Source of the DNA: Symbiodinium natans
Lineage: Eukaryota; Sar; Dinophyceae; Suessiales; Symbiodiniaceae
Direction: 5' to 3'
DNA: 64,000 nucleotides
Assembly (NCBI GenBank): GCA_905221605.1
Contig: CAJNDS010000291.1
Coordinates: 167,545-231,544 of the forward strand
The translations under genes were made by a program, and so were the position numbers. The notes under the pieces were generated by a model. The model saw only the letters and a list, made by a program, of their open reading frames with translations, was not told the DNA's origin and did not search any database. Positions 42,101 to 53,772 of the stretch are shown in pieces (within the stretch, counting starts at the first letter, position 1; every line of letters begins with the position of its first letter).

Positions 42101-44367
42101 CACTCCGGGTCATCCATCTTGAACGTCCAGGAAGTGGTCACTGGGTTCTCATGATTCCGCCAGCAGAACGTGCACTTGTTTGCGCAGGCCACAGACGGTG
42201 TTGCTTCCATGCATTGGTGGGAGTTGATGCCGTAGAAGGTGTGCTTGTAGCACTGGCCTTGGCCAAGGATGGCATTCCGCGTCCAGCGACACTGCTTCAC
42301 GGCACTGTGGCTGCCCACCAATCGGTAGCCGCTTCTCTCCATGTTCTCACGATTCGTCGGTTGCATCATCTCGGGCCGGCTATCCGACAGCTCCTCCTCT
42401 ATGGGAGCCACTTTCGCCATCTTCTCCGGAAAGCGTCGCAGAACCAGCTCAACGATGGGATCGTGACCGTTCTCACAGGCCCATGCCAAGGGGGTCATGC
42501 CAGCTGAGTCTTGCACTTCCATGGCACGCTGCGCCTCCGGAAACCTCGGTTGCTGAAGCGAGTTTTTGTTACGGAATAATGATAAAAGACTTAAATAAGC
42601 TTTAAGGAAATAACCTTTTGCGTGCAAATTTGTAACATTCCCCCTCGCCCCCAGCTCCCAGCCCAGCAACTGATCTAGCAACCGCCTCACCACTCCAACC
42701 AAGCCGGTTTGACACGCCGCCAACAGAGGGGTCTGCCCATCCGCATCTGGCCGCAGCGCAACTCTTGCTTCCTCTTCTTCTGTGGAGAATAACGAACCGT
42801 TGATGTTCTTCCGAAAGCTTACGACTTAATTCGGGCTCTATGGTCGGGCGAAGGGGACCTGCCTAGATCTCAAGAAGGCTAAAAAGAAGATCAGAAAACT
42901 AAGAGACGCTCTTGCTTCTATCTCCCCGTTCCAAGATTCTTCTGGGAAATCCCGCAGGAACTGGTTGGCAATCTGTGCTGACCCCGCGCGGCAGGCCTCG
43001 TCTGATCACAAGCGCTACACAGGTGTCCCTTTTCGGGCGGCGAGTTCGCAGAGGCCCACCCCCGACTGAAACAAACCCCTGCCTCAAGAAGCGCTCCAGA
43101 AGCCACTGCCCGCACCGCGTCGGGGAACCGCTCCGACAGGAGCTGGGCTACGCTGGCCTCCAAAAGGGCAGACAACTCGACACACCTGCTCACGACTCAG
43201 ACCGGGCCAGTTTCGTCCACACAGTTTCCTAAGAGCCCGTGCCTTCTGGCGGGTCAAAACGAGAGAACAGGCACGCACTGTTTTTTTTCTGCGCTGTCTC
43301 GGGTATCCGAGCGCGCACAGGGTTAAGGTGTGCTCGACCTTATACCATGATTTTCGTTTCATGGCGGAAGCGCAAGCATGCCCAAAACAAGCAAACCAGA
43401 AGTCAGCCCAGTGGCACCACGATTGAACAAACTAGGTTTACCTTCAGTAAACCCACAAGGAAGTCACCAAAAATCCTTACGAGGCCCACCTAAGCGCCAA
43501 CCTCAGCATCGCCCCTGCGACCCAAACCAAACCGCAGCTGAATCTCTGCTTCTGCCAAACCCTAAATGCCAACCCTGTAAGTTCCTGTTCTTTGAGTATG
43601 CTGAGAGTTGAAACTGCTGACAAGTGGTGAAGCCCCAACAAAATGTCCCAGGATGCTTGCGCTGCACAGAATGATGACTAAATCTGGGGTCAAGCAATCC
43701 TCCACAGATACACCGTGCTTGAAACATCTCTCTTTTGCTTTAGCAGAGGCTGCGATTCACCAAGCCTGGAGCTATCAGCTGCAGTGTATCCATTGGAACT
43801 CAAAGAGGCCCTAGACCCCAAGCCCTCCCGGAACACTGCCTGCCCGCACCTGGCGGCCTCCACCTTACTCGTGTGCTTCTCTTTTGACTTCAGCTTGGGA
43901 ACTGTTTGAGGCAGGACCTCTCAAGACGAGGGCCTCGTGGGGGCATGGGAGAGCCTAAACCCTAAACCCTAAACCCTCAACCCTAAAACCCCTAAACCCT
44001 AAACCGACAAGGTGGCCGACCAGGCACCGCATCTCGCCCGGCACAAGCCTCCGCCTCGGTGGGGAAGCGCCGGATCAGCAGCTCAGCGATGCCTCGCGCG
44101 CTGCGCTCTCACGAAAGCTGCGCATTCTCACCGCAAATGGCTGGCAGGGTCTGTGTTGGGCATTGCCAGGGTTGCCAGGATTGTGCAAGTAGGGGGATCT
44201 CGGGCCAAACTGCCTTTGTAGGGGCAAAGTGCCACGAAAACTGTGTGGGCAAATGCTGGTCCCAAACACTCGTGTAGCCGCGGCGGCTCGCGTTGAACAG
44301 ACAATAGTCAATGGAAGGGCGGACATCACCCGCAAAGTGCGTTGTCAAGTGCTCCACCACCTCGTAC
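39192..44367 (-). CDS. TYW1: TYW1, wybutosine synthesis radical-SAM enzyme, with ankyrin repeats
   Basis: TYW1 builds the tricyclic base from m1G37 of tRNA-Phe, using SAM and pyruvate. Twelve exons: 44367-44270, 44092-44038, 43185-43083, 42771-42668, 42544-42081, 41242-41170, 40807-40728, 40464-40423, 40245-40120, 39997-39776, 39589-39482, 39321-39192 (stop TAA). All introns end AG|G; donors are 2 GT, 6 GC, 3 GA; phases agree except at 42081/41242, where a short piece of about 20 residues was not found. The first exons encode ankyrin-like repeats (CLFNASRRGYTSIAELLIRR, GQTPLLAACQTGLVGVVRRL, GMTPLAWACENGHDPIVELV). Then follow GYRLVGSHSAVKQCRWT, CYKHTFYGINSHQCMEATPS, the cluster motif CANKCTFC (CX3CX2C), HVALSLVGEP, STFFVTNGQ, FPDQLAELPWVTQ, YVSLDAPDATTL, TVLKGV, IAAEHEHS and TWIDFDKF. 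The usual N-terminal flavodoxin domain is not seen; the 5' end lies upstream. Confidence 0.9.
43953..44008. repeat. telomere-like array inside a TYW1 intron
   Basis: Seven or eight CCCTAAA-type heptamers lie within the intron 43186-44037, ending about 30 bp from the preceding exon's GC donor. Confidence 0.9.
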
Positions 44368-44374
44368 CTGGGTC

Positions 44375-45610
44375 TGTCCCTCTACAAGGGGCGCAGAACT
44401 GAATAAGGATTTTGGGTGTTTTTCTTTGGGGGGGAAGCTTTTTCTGTTTTAGGTATTGTGTCTCTCGCCTAGGCGTCGTGCGCATTCCAAAATCGCAAAG
44501 GACGATGCTCTCGGGGGTTTCGCGTGCCCGTGTCGCTCGCGCCTACGCGCCGTGCACGTTCCAAATCGCGAAAGGGGGTTGTTATTTACGTACATATATG
44601 TGCGTATATGTTCTTTTGATCAATGAAAGTATGCGATGTTAAATGTATGCAAATTAGAAAAATAATATAGCTATGCTAGATTGAAACAAGGTTTTGTAGC
44701 ACGGTGCTTTGACACAATTCCTTTGGACTGCAGTACGTTCTAAAACGCAAGCTTGCACACTTTTCAAGAAGGCGGGGAGGGGGGGAGGGGGGGTGGCCGT
44801 TGGAAGGGGGATGGGGGGGTGGGGGGGGATGGGGGGGCAAAAATGGGTTTGGAAGCCTTCCTGCTTACTAAAAGCCGACAAAAAAAAAATCCTCGGACAA
44901 GCTTGGGATGCACTTCAGATAGAGTCCAAACTCCTGAAACCCCCCAGCTCAGCAAAGATTCAAGTTCCGGCTGCAGGCCCACTGAAGTGGAGTCAGCTGG
45001 CGCTGGGCAGCAGGTCGCAGCAGGGCCTACATGGGCGAGCTTCTTTCTTGACAATTTTCGGGCCGTAGATCTTTTGGCAAATTCTAGGGCCGAAGGAGGA
45101 ATGGAAGTTGCGGAATGGAATAAAATGGTGCTTCTAACTACGTACGTTTACTTCTAGCCCTTTTTACCTCCCACTACTCGGGAGCCTCCCTGACGCGCTC
45201 GGGCTTCTCGCGCAAGAGCTGCAACGCCGCATTGGACTTACCTTCACACCACGGCTGATATTTTGCTCTTTGAGGCCGCCTGGGTAGACTTTGTTAATTC
45301 ACGATCAGCGAATTGCGAACGGCAAGTGGCAACCCTCCAATGCTGAATCCAGCGAGCCTTGAAAGCAAACCCTGCCTTGCGCAGTACTCACTACAACTTC
45401 CACTTTGCTTTGGCCTTTGCGCCTTGGGGGCCCAAGGGACGCCTACAATGGTGCCCCGGTATGTCGGTATACGCTGGTAGTCCTAGTCAGCTTCGTCGGT
45501 TGTTGTTCGGAACCTCGACTTAGACTAATTGCTAACCAATGTTCGGAAGGTGACCTGCAACGTGACCTGTAACAGCGCTCGATCGAAATTGATCGAGAAA
45601 CTCCTGCTCT
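44375..45610. other. probable intron with G-rich tracts
   Basis: G-runs at 44770-44840, A+T-rich sequence at 44580-44690 and no supportable gene besides the weak ankyrin-like block at 45190-45235 minus. Confidence 0.35.
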
Positions 45611-45613
45611 GGC

Positions 45614-45743
45614 CCTGCACACATCCCAAGTGGCCGTCACGGCAGGCGATAAGCAGCTCCTCGTCAGTGTCCAGGCTGTACGAATGCACAAACATATCAT
45701 CACGATCACGTGTGAACCCAAGGCTTTGTATCCTCATCTCAAC
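45614..45743 (-). CDS. candidate upstream ankyrin exon, possibly of TYW1
   Basis: AG|G acceptor at 45744-45745, then a frame containing MRIQSLGFTRDRDDM and an ankyrin-like helix pair (DTDEELLIACRDGHLGCVQ), ending at a possible GC donor. The style matches the ankyrin exons at 44367-42668. The intervening exon(s) were not found; a block near 45190-45235 (NAALQLLREKPERV) is a weak candidate. It may instead belong to a separate ankyrin gene. Confidence 0.45.
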
Positions 45744-45749
45744 CTGCCA

Positions 45750-48700
45750 CCAAAAACCTAGGGCAGTGCTTTCCTACGACTCATCACCCTCCACGCGATT
45801 TCTGTCAGAGGCGTGTCGGAGTGTGGGAGTGGGCCCCAAAAGGTAGCCTCATAAAAGGGCTTCCGCTCAGCGTACGCGCGCTGTGAGGGTTTTTTATGGG
45901 TTTGTGGCAAAAAGGGCTTCTGGGAGGTGAGAGGGGTGATAGCCGCGTTTGGGGTTGAGGGTTCAAGGGTTTTGGGGCTTCGGGGTGCAGGGTGTAGGTT
46001 TTCGCGGGGGGAGGTTTCAGGGTTCAGGGCTTGGGGGGACCTCGCCCTTTCGCTTTGTGAGCTGGCGCGACTCACTTCCAGCCCTCCGCCATGCACGAGG
46101 CACACGACGCAAGGATTCGAAGTCCGGCAGGTTGCCGTTTAACGTTGATTTCAACATTGCCTCGCGCGCGCTGGGTTTCCTGCCCTCACCGCTCAGTGAC
46201 GTTGAACTTTTGTCCTGGTCCCCGCTTGCCGTCGTCGTGGGCTGTAACGCCTCTTAGGCGAACGTATGGCTGCCGCCACATCGCTCTGATTGACTGTGGC
46301 ATCGGAAGTCAGCTCTCCGCCTCTAGATCGCATCTAACCATCCAATACGCATTTGGAAAGGGAACAAGCCAAGATCACCTCCACTTCACAAGAGCAGATG
46401 GTCATGGCGTTTACGGGCCTTGGCCTCAAACCTTCAAGGGGACGGGGGCGAGTGAGCTAGAGAGAAAACGAGCAGTCAACATCTTTCGCAGCTGACCATT
46501 TTCGGGACAGTCCCCCCAAAATGGCACATTGGACGGCATGACGGGGTGGTGCATGCTCTTTGCACGGGGGACGCCCTGAACCTGCTGGGAGCAAGAATTG
46601 GACAGAAGTCCCCGGCTCAAGACGCATGAAAGAAACGGAAAGAGGGAGTCAGAAAGCAAGGGTGGAAGCGAGAGAGAGAGAGAGAGAGCCAGGCTTTTCC
46701 TTTCAATAAAGAATGAACAACAGCACCCCGAAGGAGGGAAGGACCTCTACAAATCCTCCAAGATCTGAGACTCGTGCGCGTCCGCACTAAACCGCGTCTC
46801 CGCTGCTGAAACAGCAAGCTCTGTGATAAAAACGTATACCGTTATACAGCCACAAGGTATGCGAGGGAGCCAAAGTGAATCTGAGGATGTCTGAAAAACA
46901 CCCCCCCCCCCCTTCATCCCCCCTCCCCCCTCTCCTCCGTGACATGCACCGCCTTTTTGGTCGAGGCCGTCCCGCGTGCAGCCGTGGGCCTCTTGAGCCT
47001 CCAAGAGTTCGAAGACGCATTTAGGGCTTAATGTTGACTTTAAGAAACCCCTAAAAACCCTAAAAACCCTCAATGGTTTTGTTTAACGTTAAAAACCACT
47101 CTGCTTGACTCGCGCTAGCAGTGGCTTCGAAGGCTGAGGCTGTTCAGGCGCTTCGGCTCACAACTCGGGCAGCATGCGAAGGCTCCATTAAGCCTGACTC
47201 GTTCCGGAAGCAGCTCCAGAACACTTCTTCGAGTCGCGTGGGCGCATCAAGCAAGAAGATTGGGGGTCATAGTGCTCCTGGACCCCAGACCTCATCTACC
47301 ACCTGCTCAACCCCCACGCACGAAAGCCTTGAAACCCCAGCCTGCGCCCTTTGAGACAGACTCCCCAGAGAACCGCAGCCGCAAGGACCTGGAGCACCAG
47401 GGAGTTTCTGGAAAGGGCCAGCTGGGGCTATGAGGAAGACTTCAAGATGCAAGGGCTTTGATGTCGCGCGAAAACTGGATTTTGGCATTAGACCAGGCGG
47501 ATCTCAGGTTTCAGAATCTTGCCACGGCTACCCCGATTCTTCAACAACGTCTGTCGGTGTCTCTGCAACCAGCAAGCCATGAGTACCTGTGTCATGACGG
47601 AGTTGGAGAGGGCTTTGCATGAGATAGGTCAACACTGGGTCAACGATGGCTGTCACACCAGTAGCTGGGCAATCATGCCATTGACAGCAACAACAGGCCT
47701 CAACAGGACAATTGTCCAACGAACCCTTCGTCTGAACCCGGCTGAGCCCTGGAGCGTACCTGTTCCGACCACTGGAGCCTCTTGCGGGTTGTCCGGCAGG
47801 TGGTCCCACGCCAGCATGGGGGCGAAAGTGGTGGCTCCTTGCTTCTCTGTCCCCCCCTAAACTAGCCTGCAAAGTATGAAGCCTTTCCAGAGAAACTGAG
47901 CCCTGCAAAGTAAACCAGAGAAGTTGTACGCGTTGCACGATGCCCAGAGGACCCAAACAAGGCTAGGACTGCCTTTATCAAGCAATGCCTTAAAATCGAA
48001 GCCTTAAAAGCAATGCCTCACAAGCAATGCCTTAAAAGCAATGCCTTATAAAAGGCAAAGCCTTAAAAAGCATTGCATCTCGAGCATCAAGCCGATGAAG
48101 CTGTGGCCACGCGTTGGAGCTCAAAGCCATCTGACCGTCTTCGAAGCCTTGGCCTCTTCCCCTACAATCCGTGTGAGGAGGTGACTTCCATCGTTTCTTA
48201 TGTCCTCATTGAATGGTTCCTCATGGCTTTTTTCTTAGATCTGCTCGGGGCTTCAGGGTTTGGCGGTCTCGGAGCTTCAGGGCTTGCTTTAGATGGCTTT
48301 GGGGCCTGTGCCTTCTTCGGAAATTGTCGGCACAGCTGGGTTTTCCAGCATAAAGCAGAACGACTCGCAGACCAGCCGCACTCAAGGGCAAGAATTCAGC
48401 GCAAGGTTTAGGGCTTGAGGCTCGCATGTACAGGGATCATGAGAGAGCACGAGTACTATAACTGTCGACCATCACGTCCCTTGGGAGCCGAAAGCTGAGA
48501 GCCGACGAGGCGATCACTGCAGCGACTCCTGAGAGTCCAAGGGGGCATCCAAAGACCTCCATTGTTTTGAGGGTTTAGGTCTTTTTTTTGCTGGGTAGGG
48601 TTTAGGGTTTAGGGTTGAGGGAAATGGGTTTGGAGCTTAGAACTTTGGGGAGCCTCCTGGGCTCCGGGCTATGCTGGCAAGGTCGTTCTCGGCCTCCGCG

Positions 48701-50960
48701 CCCTCCTCGGCCTACGAAGCACACGGTTCTCAAGGCTCAAAGGCCCCCCCCCTTTTCCCTCCCTCTTTCAGCCCGCGCCTCGCAAGGAGAACTCTTGAAT
48801 CTCCTCTGAGGGCCGGAAAGGAGATTTGCAGCGTCAGGGTTTGGCTTGTAAACTCGTGGCGTCTTGCACCTTTGGCTGCCTTCAGACCGTGGCACAAACC
48901 CTCGAAGCAAATAGCTACAGGCAGCAACTGTGCAATTGCAACCGGCCCAACACCCCAAGCCAAGCGCTCGTCCTGCAGGACCTCGCTCAGCGGCTTCGAA
49001 TAGTTTGTCCTGGCGAGAGAAAGGAACTTTCGCTCTTGCTTTGTAGAGCTCAGAAAGCAGGAGATCATGCCAAGCATGAGGTGCTAGAGCCGTCCCTGAT
49101 CCTAACATCGAAGGAGCTACCGCGCGAAGGACACCTGCAGCCGAGCCTTCCTCAACCTTCCCCCCTGGTTTCACGAGAGGGACCCGCAAAAAACACCCAA
49201 AGACCCAAAAAAACCCGCAGCCCTCCGGCTCAACCCAGCTTTCTTGTGCCCTTAGAAGTCCAGCCGTTGCACTGCAGGCGCATGGCCAAGTCCGAGAGCG
49301 CCTCGTAATCTTGGCCTGGCGCAGAATGTTGGCCTGCGCTACCGGGTTTTGAGGGTACCTTGTCAGGGGTTTCGGCTTCGTGTGTTTCGTGAGGCTGTGC
49401 TTGCTTTCGTAGGATCCGCTCCTGGACCTGTACTTCAGTCAACCGCATCAGCACGTGTAAGGTCGCGACTGAAAAAGGAACCATCCACACCACGGAACTT
49501 GCTGGAGCAGTGGTTAAACCTTGCGGGAAGCGTTGCCCGGTCATTGGATTGTCGCTGTCGTGGAGTGCTGTATAGTGCTGTCGCACCAGGCTTGACACGC
49601 AATCACAGGGCACGTTGCTGGGGCGCGTGCTCGATGTATCCGAATGACATCTCCCTCTGCTTGCACGCCTCGTACCCAGCAGGCTCGGCTACAACTCGGG
49701 GACACTGCTCGGAGAAGGTCGCGCTTTGAAACAGTATGAAACACTGCACATGTCGGATGATCGGATTGGCGGACAGACCGATAGACCCTTGCCGTGCGCC
49801 TCCATCAAGCCCAAAGCAACACGAGAGCTCCAAGTGGCATTTACCTGGGACACCATTGGGGCCTTAATTATCTTCCGTGCTTGAAATCAACCGTGTTCAT
49901 ATGTCCTCAAAACCACCACTACATAAGTAAAAGCAAGGCGGTTTTGGGGGGTGTTCATGCAATTTATAGGTGAACCACCAAATACCTCATTATAAGGAGT
50001 TCCCGCTATAAGGAGTTAACCTGTACATGTTGTAGGCCAAGACGGCCGTCGTGGCAGCTTTCCTCTAGGGCGGCTGAAGTTCAGACTGTCCAACAGGCCT
50101 AGTGGCCCCAGCCATGCTCATGGAGATGTCCCGCAGCAACGCCACCTCAACACTAAACATCGCAGGGCATTCAAAACAGGTCCGCGGAGGCTATTGTGGG
50201 AAAGGGTGTCATATTCGGCGTGGAGGGGAAGGGGAAGGGGGGTGAGACCTTCAGCATGGACTTTGCAGGACTTCTGTGATGATGCTCGATCATTTTCAGA
50301 GGAACCACGTGCGGAATCCTTGGCGGCCCCTTCATTGGATAGATACCTCAGGGACCCTCCACTCCTAAAGATTAACGAAAGGCATTGTAGCAGGGTTGTG
50401 GACTCTCTTGTTTTTAAACGCGCCTTGCCAAAAGGGGCCTAACTTAGGCTATCTAACACGAACGGGCCCTTTCAACGCTCAAATCCTCTGACCCTCTCAG
50501 CTGTCGACTCTGACGCCTGTCAGCTGCTACCTTTTCAATAGCCCTTAGAATTTCCGGCACCCTCTAACCCTTTTTATTTCTGCAAGCCACCGAGCCCGTA
50601 AACCGTTGGCTCATTATTATGGGCTCGGGGATGCAACCAAACCCTCTGACCCGCTGAGCTCTATGACTTGAGAATGACTGGTCGCTGTGCTTCAAGAAAT
50701 GATGCAAACGTGGTCCGGTGTCTGGTCCGGTGTCGGGTGAGCACAAGGATTTGTTGTATCAGCACGGGGCTTTCGGCAAGACATGCAGCCGAAAACCGCG
50801 TGCCGTCTGCGACGGGTGAAACTCTCGAGAGTATGCTCGGGGTGAACAGCGTCTACCCTTGCCCACCTCAACGCAAAAATGCAAGTCGGGGCGCAGGCCT
50901 TGGAATGCTCACGGAGAGGGGATTCATGGGGATTCTATACCATGGGCCCTGTGGGCGAGG
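45750..50960. other. long stretch without a supportable gene
   Basis: A poly-C tract lies at 46902-46918, a GA tract at 46672-46690, AAGCAATGCCTTA repeats at 47975-48065 and telomere-like units at 48597-48616. Minus-strand fragments such as DKLFEAAER near 48990-49015 (ankyrin-like) and QDYEALSDLAMRLQCNG near 49260-49312 could be exons, but no phase-consistent model was found. Confidence 0.35.
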
Positions 50961-50969
50961 CACCCGCTC

Positions 50970-53162
50970 GGGGTGGCGTCGCCGCACGCAGGGCGTGGCC
51001 TTTGCGGACGAACTCGTGGCACCGCCCCTCGAGCTCTTTGAACCTTTGCGGTTCGCTGTCAGAACGAAGGGCAAAGGACTCTCTGGAGTTGAACCATGCC
51101 TATGCTCATCTTTGAGCAGATAAGTGGGAGTGTTGAGTCGATTGTTAGCCACGATAAAGGACATGTCGAAGGATAAGCCGAGGAACTGGTCCGCATCAGA
51201 GAGGCGCGCCACAATGCGCCGTGGAACCGGCTCCGCCGCTTTGCCACTCCACCATTTCCTCCAGAGTGTTTGGGATATTAACGGGGCTGAAGGGCCCGGG
51301 CCAGGGGTGCTACACGGTGCTGTCCAGACTGATCACATCTCATCACGAAGCATGGAAGCATGGGAAGCTGCATTTCCAAGGATGTCCTCAAGCTCGCAGC
51401 CGCTGAAGGCTTCTCATTCGCCGGCGACCCTTCCGGCGGCGTCGCCTCTGGCTCAGCCAACTCCAAGATCAGCTCCTTCCCACGCCGCTGAAAGACACAC
51501 TTTGTTGCCATGGGCGCGTACACCGACGCCTGAATGTCTGATTCCACCAATTCTGGCCCATCCTTGCAAGTCGGGGTAGGAACCTTGGCCTCCGTGTAGA
51601 AGAGGTGCAAGTAGCCATGGATGGTCAGCACAAGCGTCGCTCCTTCCCTCCATCCCCCACCCCCCAGGCCGAAGATTCCACCAGGAGCCACCATGGCAGC
51701 TGGAACCCGCTGCAACACAGCCCCTCCAGCGCTCGGAATTCCGGGCACCTCGGGCAGGCTTGCCTGGGGCACCTCTGCCAGCAGGATGAGGCAATCCTCC
51801 CCAGGCAGCGCCACACCGGCGTTCGCAGCACACGCCCGGTATGCCTCCGCGAAGGCTTTCCAGTAAGCGGCCTCGGCTTCGTCTTGTAGATGTAGAATGT
51901 ATGCATGTTATTCTTGTGTCAGATGTGCCACGACATGTATACCCGCCTTTCAACACATCTTGACAAGAGGAGGGCTTCTCTGCACCCATCAGGCAGCCTG
52001 TGACATCGCCAACTCATTAGGCTAGGCAAATAACGACACGAGTCTGGCTGCAGACGCCTGCGTTCTGCAGGGTTTATGCCTCTGCGACTTCTTACGGGCC
52101 CCAGTCCCTATTCCTCCCACATGGCCCCTTGTTGCCACAAGGCTACGCGCTCTGCTTCCAGGTCATGCAAAGTCGAAGCCGAACGTACAAGTAAGTCTTC
52201 TGCAGCCGCTTGGTCAGAAAGATGTTTGAGGGCCTGTTCGCGGTAGCGCACCTCGCTCAACCAGGAATCCGGCGGTGCCTTTTCCTGAGAGATGGCTCGA
52301 GTCGTCTCTTCCACACGCTGATGGTGACTATTCCATGCAGCTTCCGCCGCAGCATGCGCCTGATCCCATACTCGCACAGCATTTACCACTTGGCTTTGCA
52401 AATGGTCCGCCAGCGCCTCCTGGCGTTGCTTGAGCTCAGCACCTCCCGAGGGAATTGCCGCCCACTGTGCTGCTCGAGCTTTGAGGCTGGCCACATTCGT
52501 GCGCTCTGCACTCAGGAGCCAGGCAGCAGCTCGACCATCGATGGCTTCCAACCGCACAGGCCTCCATCGACTCTCCATGTCATTCAGAGCCTGAGCTGTG
52601 GTAGTTGCGGCGACCTCAAACACCTTCTTCTGCGTCTCCATGACACCCAGCCAGGCCTGCAAGGAAGTGCTGCCGCTTTGAATCTGCAGCTGCTGTCGGC
52701 ACAACTCGTCTTCAGCCCACTTGCGACGCACCGCATGGGCCCTGCAACGCGCCGCCTCCCACTCTGACAGGAAAAGGCAGCTGTCACTCTCCATTGCGAA
52801 CACAGCTGTGTGTGTGTGTCTATATATATATATATATATAAGGGGAAATATGCCAGCAAGGGGATGCTCGTGAAACTACGGTGGATGTGACATTGGGTAC
52901 GATCGTCATTGTGCCTCGCGTTGCTGCTATCGTGCGTCTGCACAGACTGGACCAAGCTTTCCCACCGCAAACTGAAAGCTTGAAGGTTTTGCATGCCGTG
53001 AACGAGATCAGCTTTCACAAGACTTAGCTCCACAACGGACATGAGAAAATTCCAAGTCCACCACCTGCTACCGGGTGGTACCTGTTGAAGCTCTGTAGTT
53101 GCTTGTAGGGCAGACACAGGACGCTCTGGGTCCACGGCCAGTCCTCCTCTGTCCTTGCTCAC
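50970..53162 (-). CDS. coiled-coil plus PH-like domain protein, multi-exon
   Basis: Exon-like minus blocks. 53162 to about 52925 contains SVVELSLVKADLVHGMQNLQ. Next, 52768 to about 52110, after a polypyrimidine tract and CAG acceptor, is helical and rich in A/E/Q (AELKQRQEALADHLQSQVVN, QALKHLSDQAAAEDLLVRSA). Then about 51885-51400 continues the helix (AAYWKAFAEAYRACAANAG) and enters a PH-like pattern (GWREGATLVLTIHGYLHLF). About 51245-51115 carries RIVARLSDADQFLGLSFDMS, and about 51045-50970 carries FKELEGRCHEFVRKG. Long helices before a PH fold suggest a membrane-curvature or tethering protein (BAR-PH or exocyst-like); this is inference. The intron near 52800-52842 holds a (TG)/(TA) microsatellite. 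Boundaries are approximate and the 5' and 3' ends are unknown. Confidence 0.55.
52803..52842. repeat. TG/TA microsatellite in an intron
   Basis: TGTG repeats followed by (TA)n, placed in the intron just upstream of the 52768 acceptor of the coiled-coil gene. Confidence 0.85.
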
Positions 53163-53169
53163 CAGAAAA

Positions 53170-53770
53170 ACAGGTGCTCACCAAAGTGCACACCAAAAAA
53201 CAACAAACAACCAACGAACCGGCAAGCACGACAAGCGGGTGGCGAACGAGCCCTTCATCGGTGCTGCTGGAATGTGGTTACAATATCCTGCAACGGATGG
53301 GTCAAGGAAGATAAGCAAGACTGTGCCCTCGTTGCGCCCAAAAACCGTGCGCCTAGAGTCACAGTCGAGAGCCAAGCTCCTTGAGCCAGAGCCACCCTCT
53401 AAGACACCCGAAGCCCCCAATCCGCACCGAGCCCTGCGCCCTCTTCAGCCGCTGGCGCGCGCGTGGCCAGGATGCGGGGGAGGGGCTGCCAACCTGGAGT
53501 GTCTGTGTGCTAAGCCAGGCAGGGCTCCCAAGCAAAAGCGGGGCATCTCTGGAATTGCGGGCTTCGGTTTCAGCGCTTCGCCTCATGCTGGGCGCGAGTC
53601 CTGCTGAAGGGGGCCTACTGAAGCACAATCGTTGCCATCGCTGTCATGGCCACTTCCGTCCCACTGAAATTGCCCAGCACTACCCAGAAGCTTGCCGCAT
53701 CACCAGTGGTCACAAGAAGCCTGCAAATACTGTACTCCACAAGAGCCCTTAAGCCTTAAACTCCTGACCA
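53170..53770. other. no supportable gene
   Basis: Open frames on both strands but no motif, codon bias or splice pattern that I can defend. Confidence 0.35.
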
Positions 53771-53772
53771 CA

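Noticed and set aside
47519-47956. Overlapping frames of 113 and 142 codons on opposite strands
   Set aside because: Neither has codon bias, motif or splice context; both cannot be real and neither is preferred.
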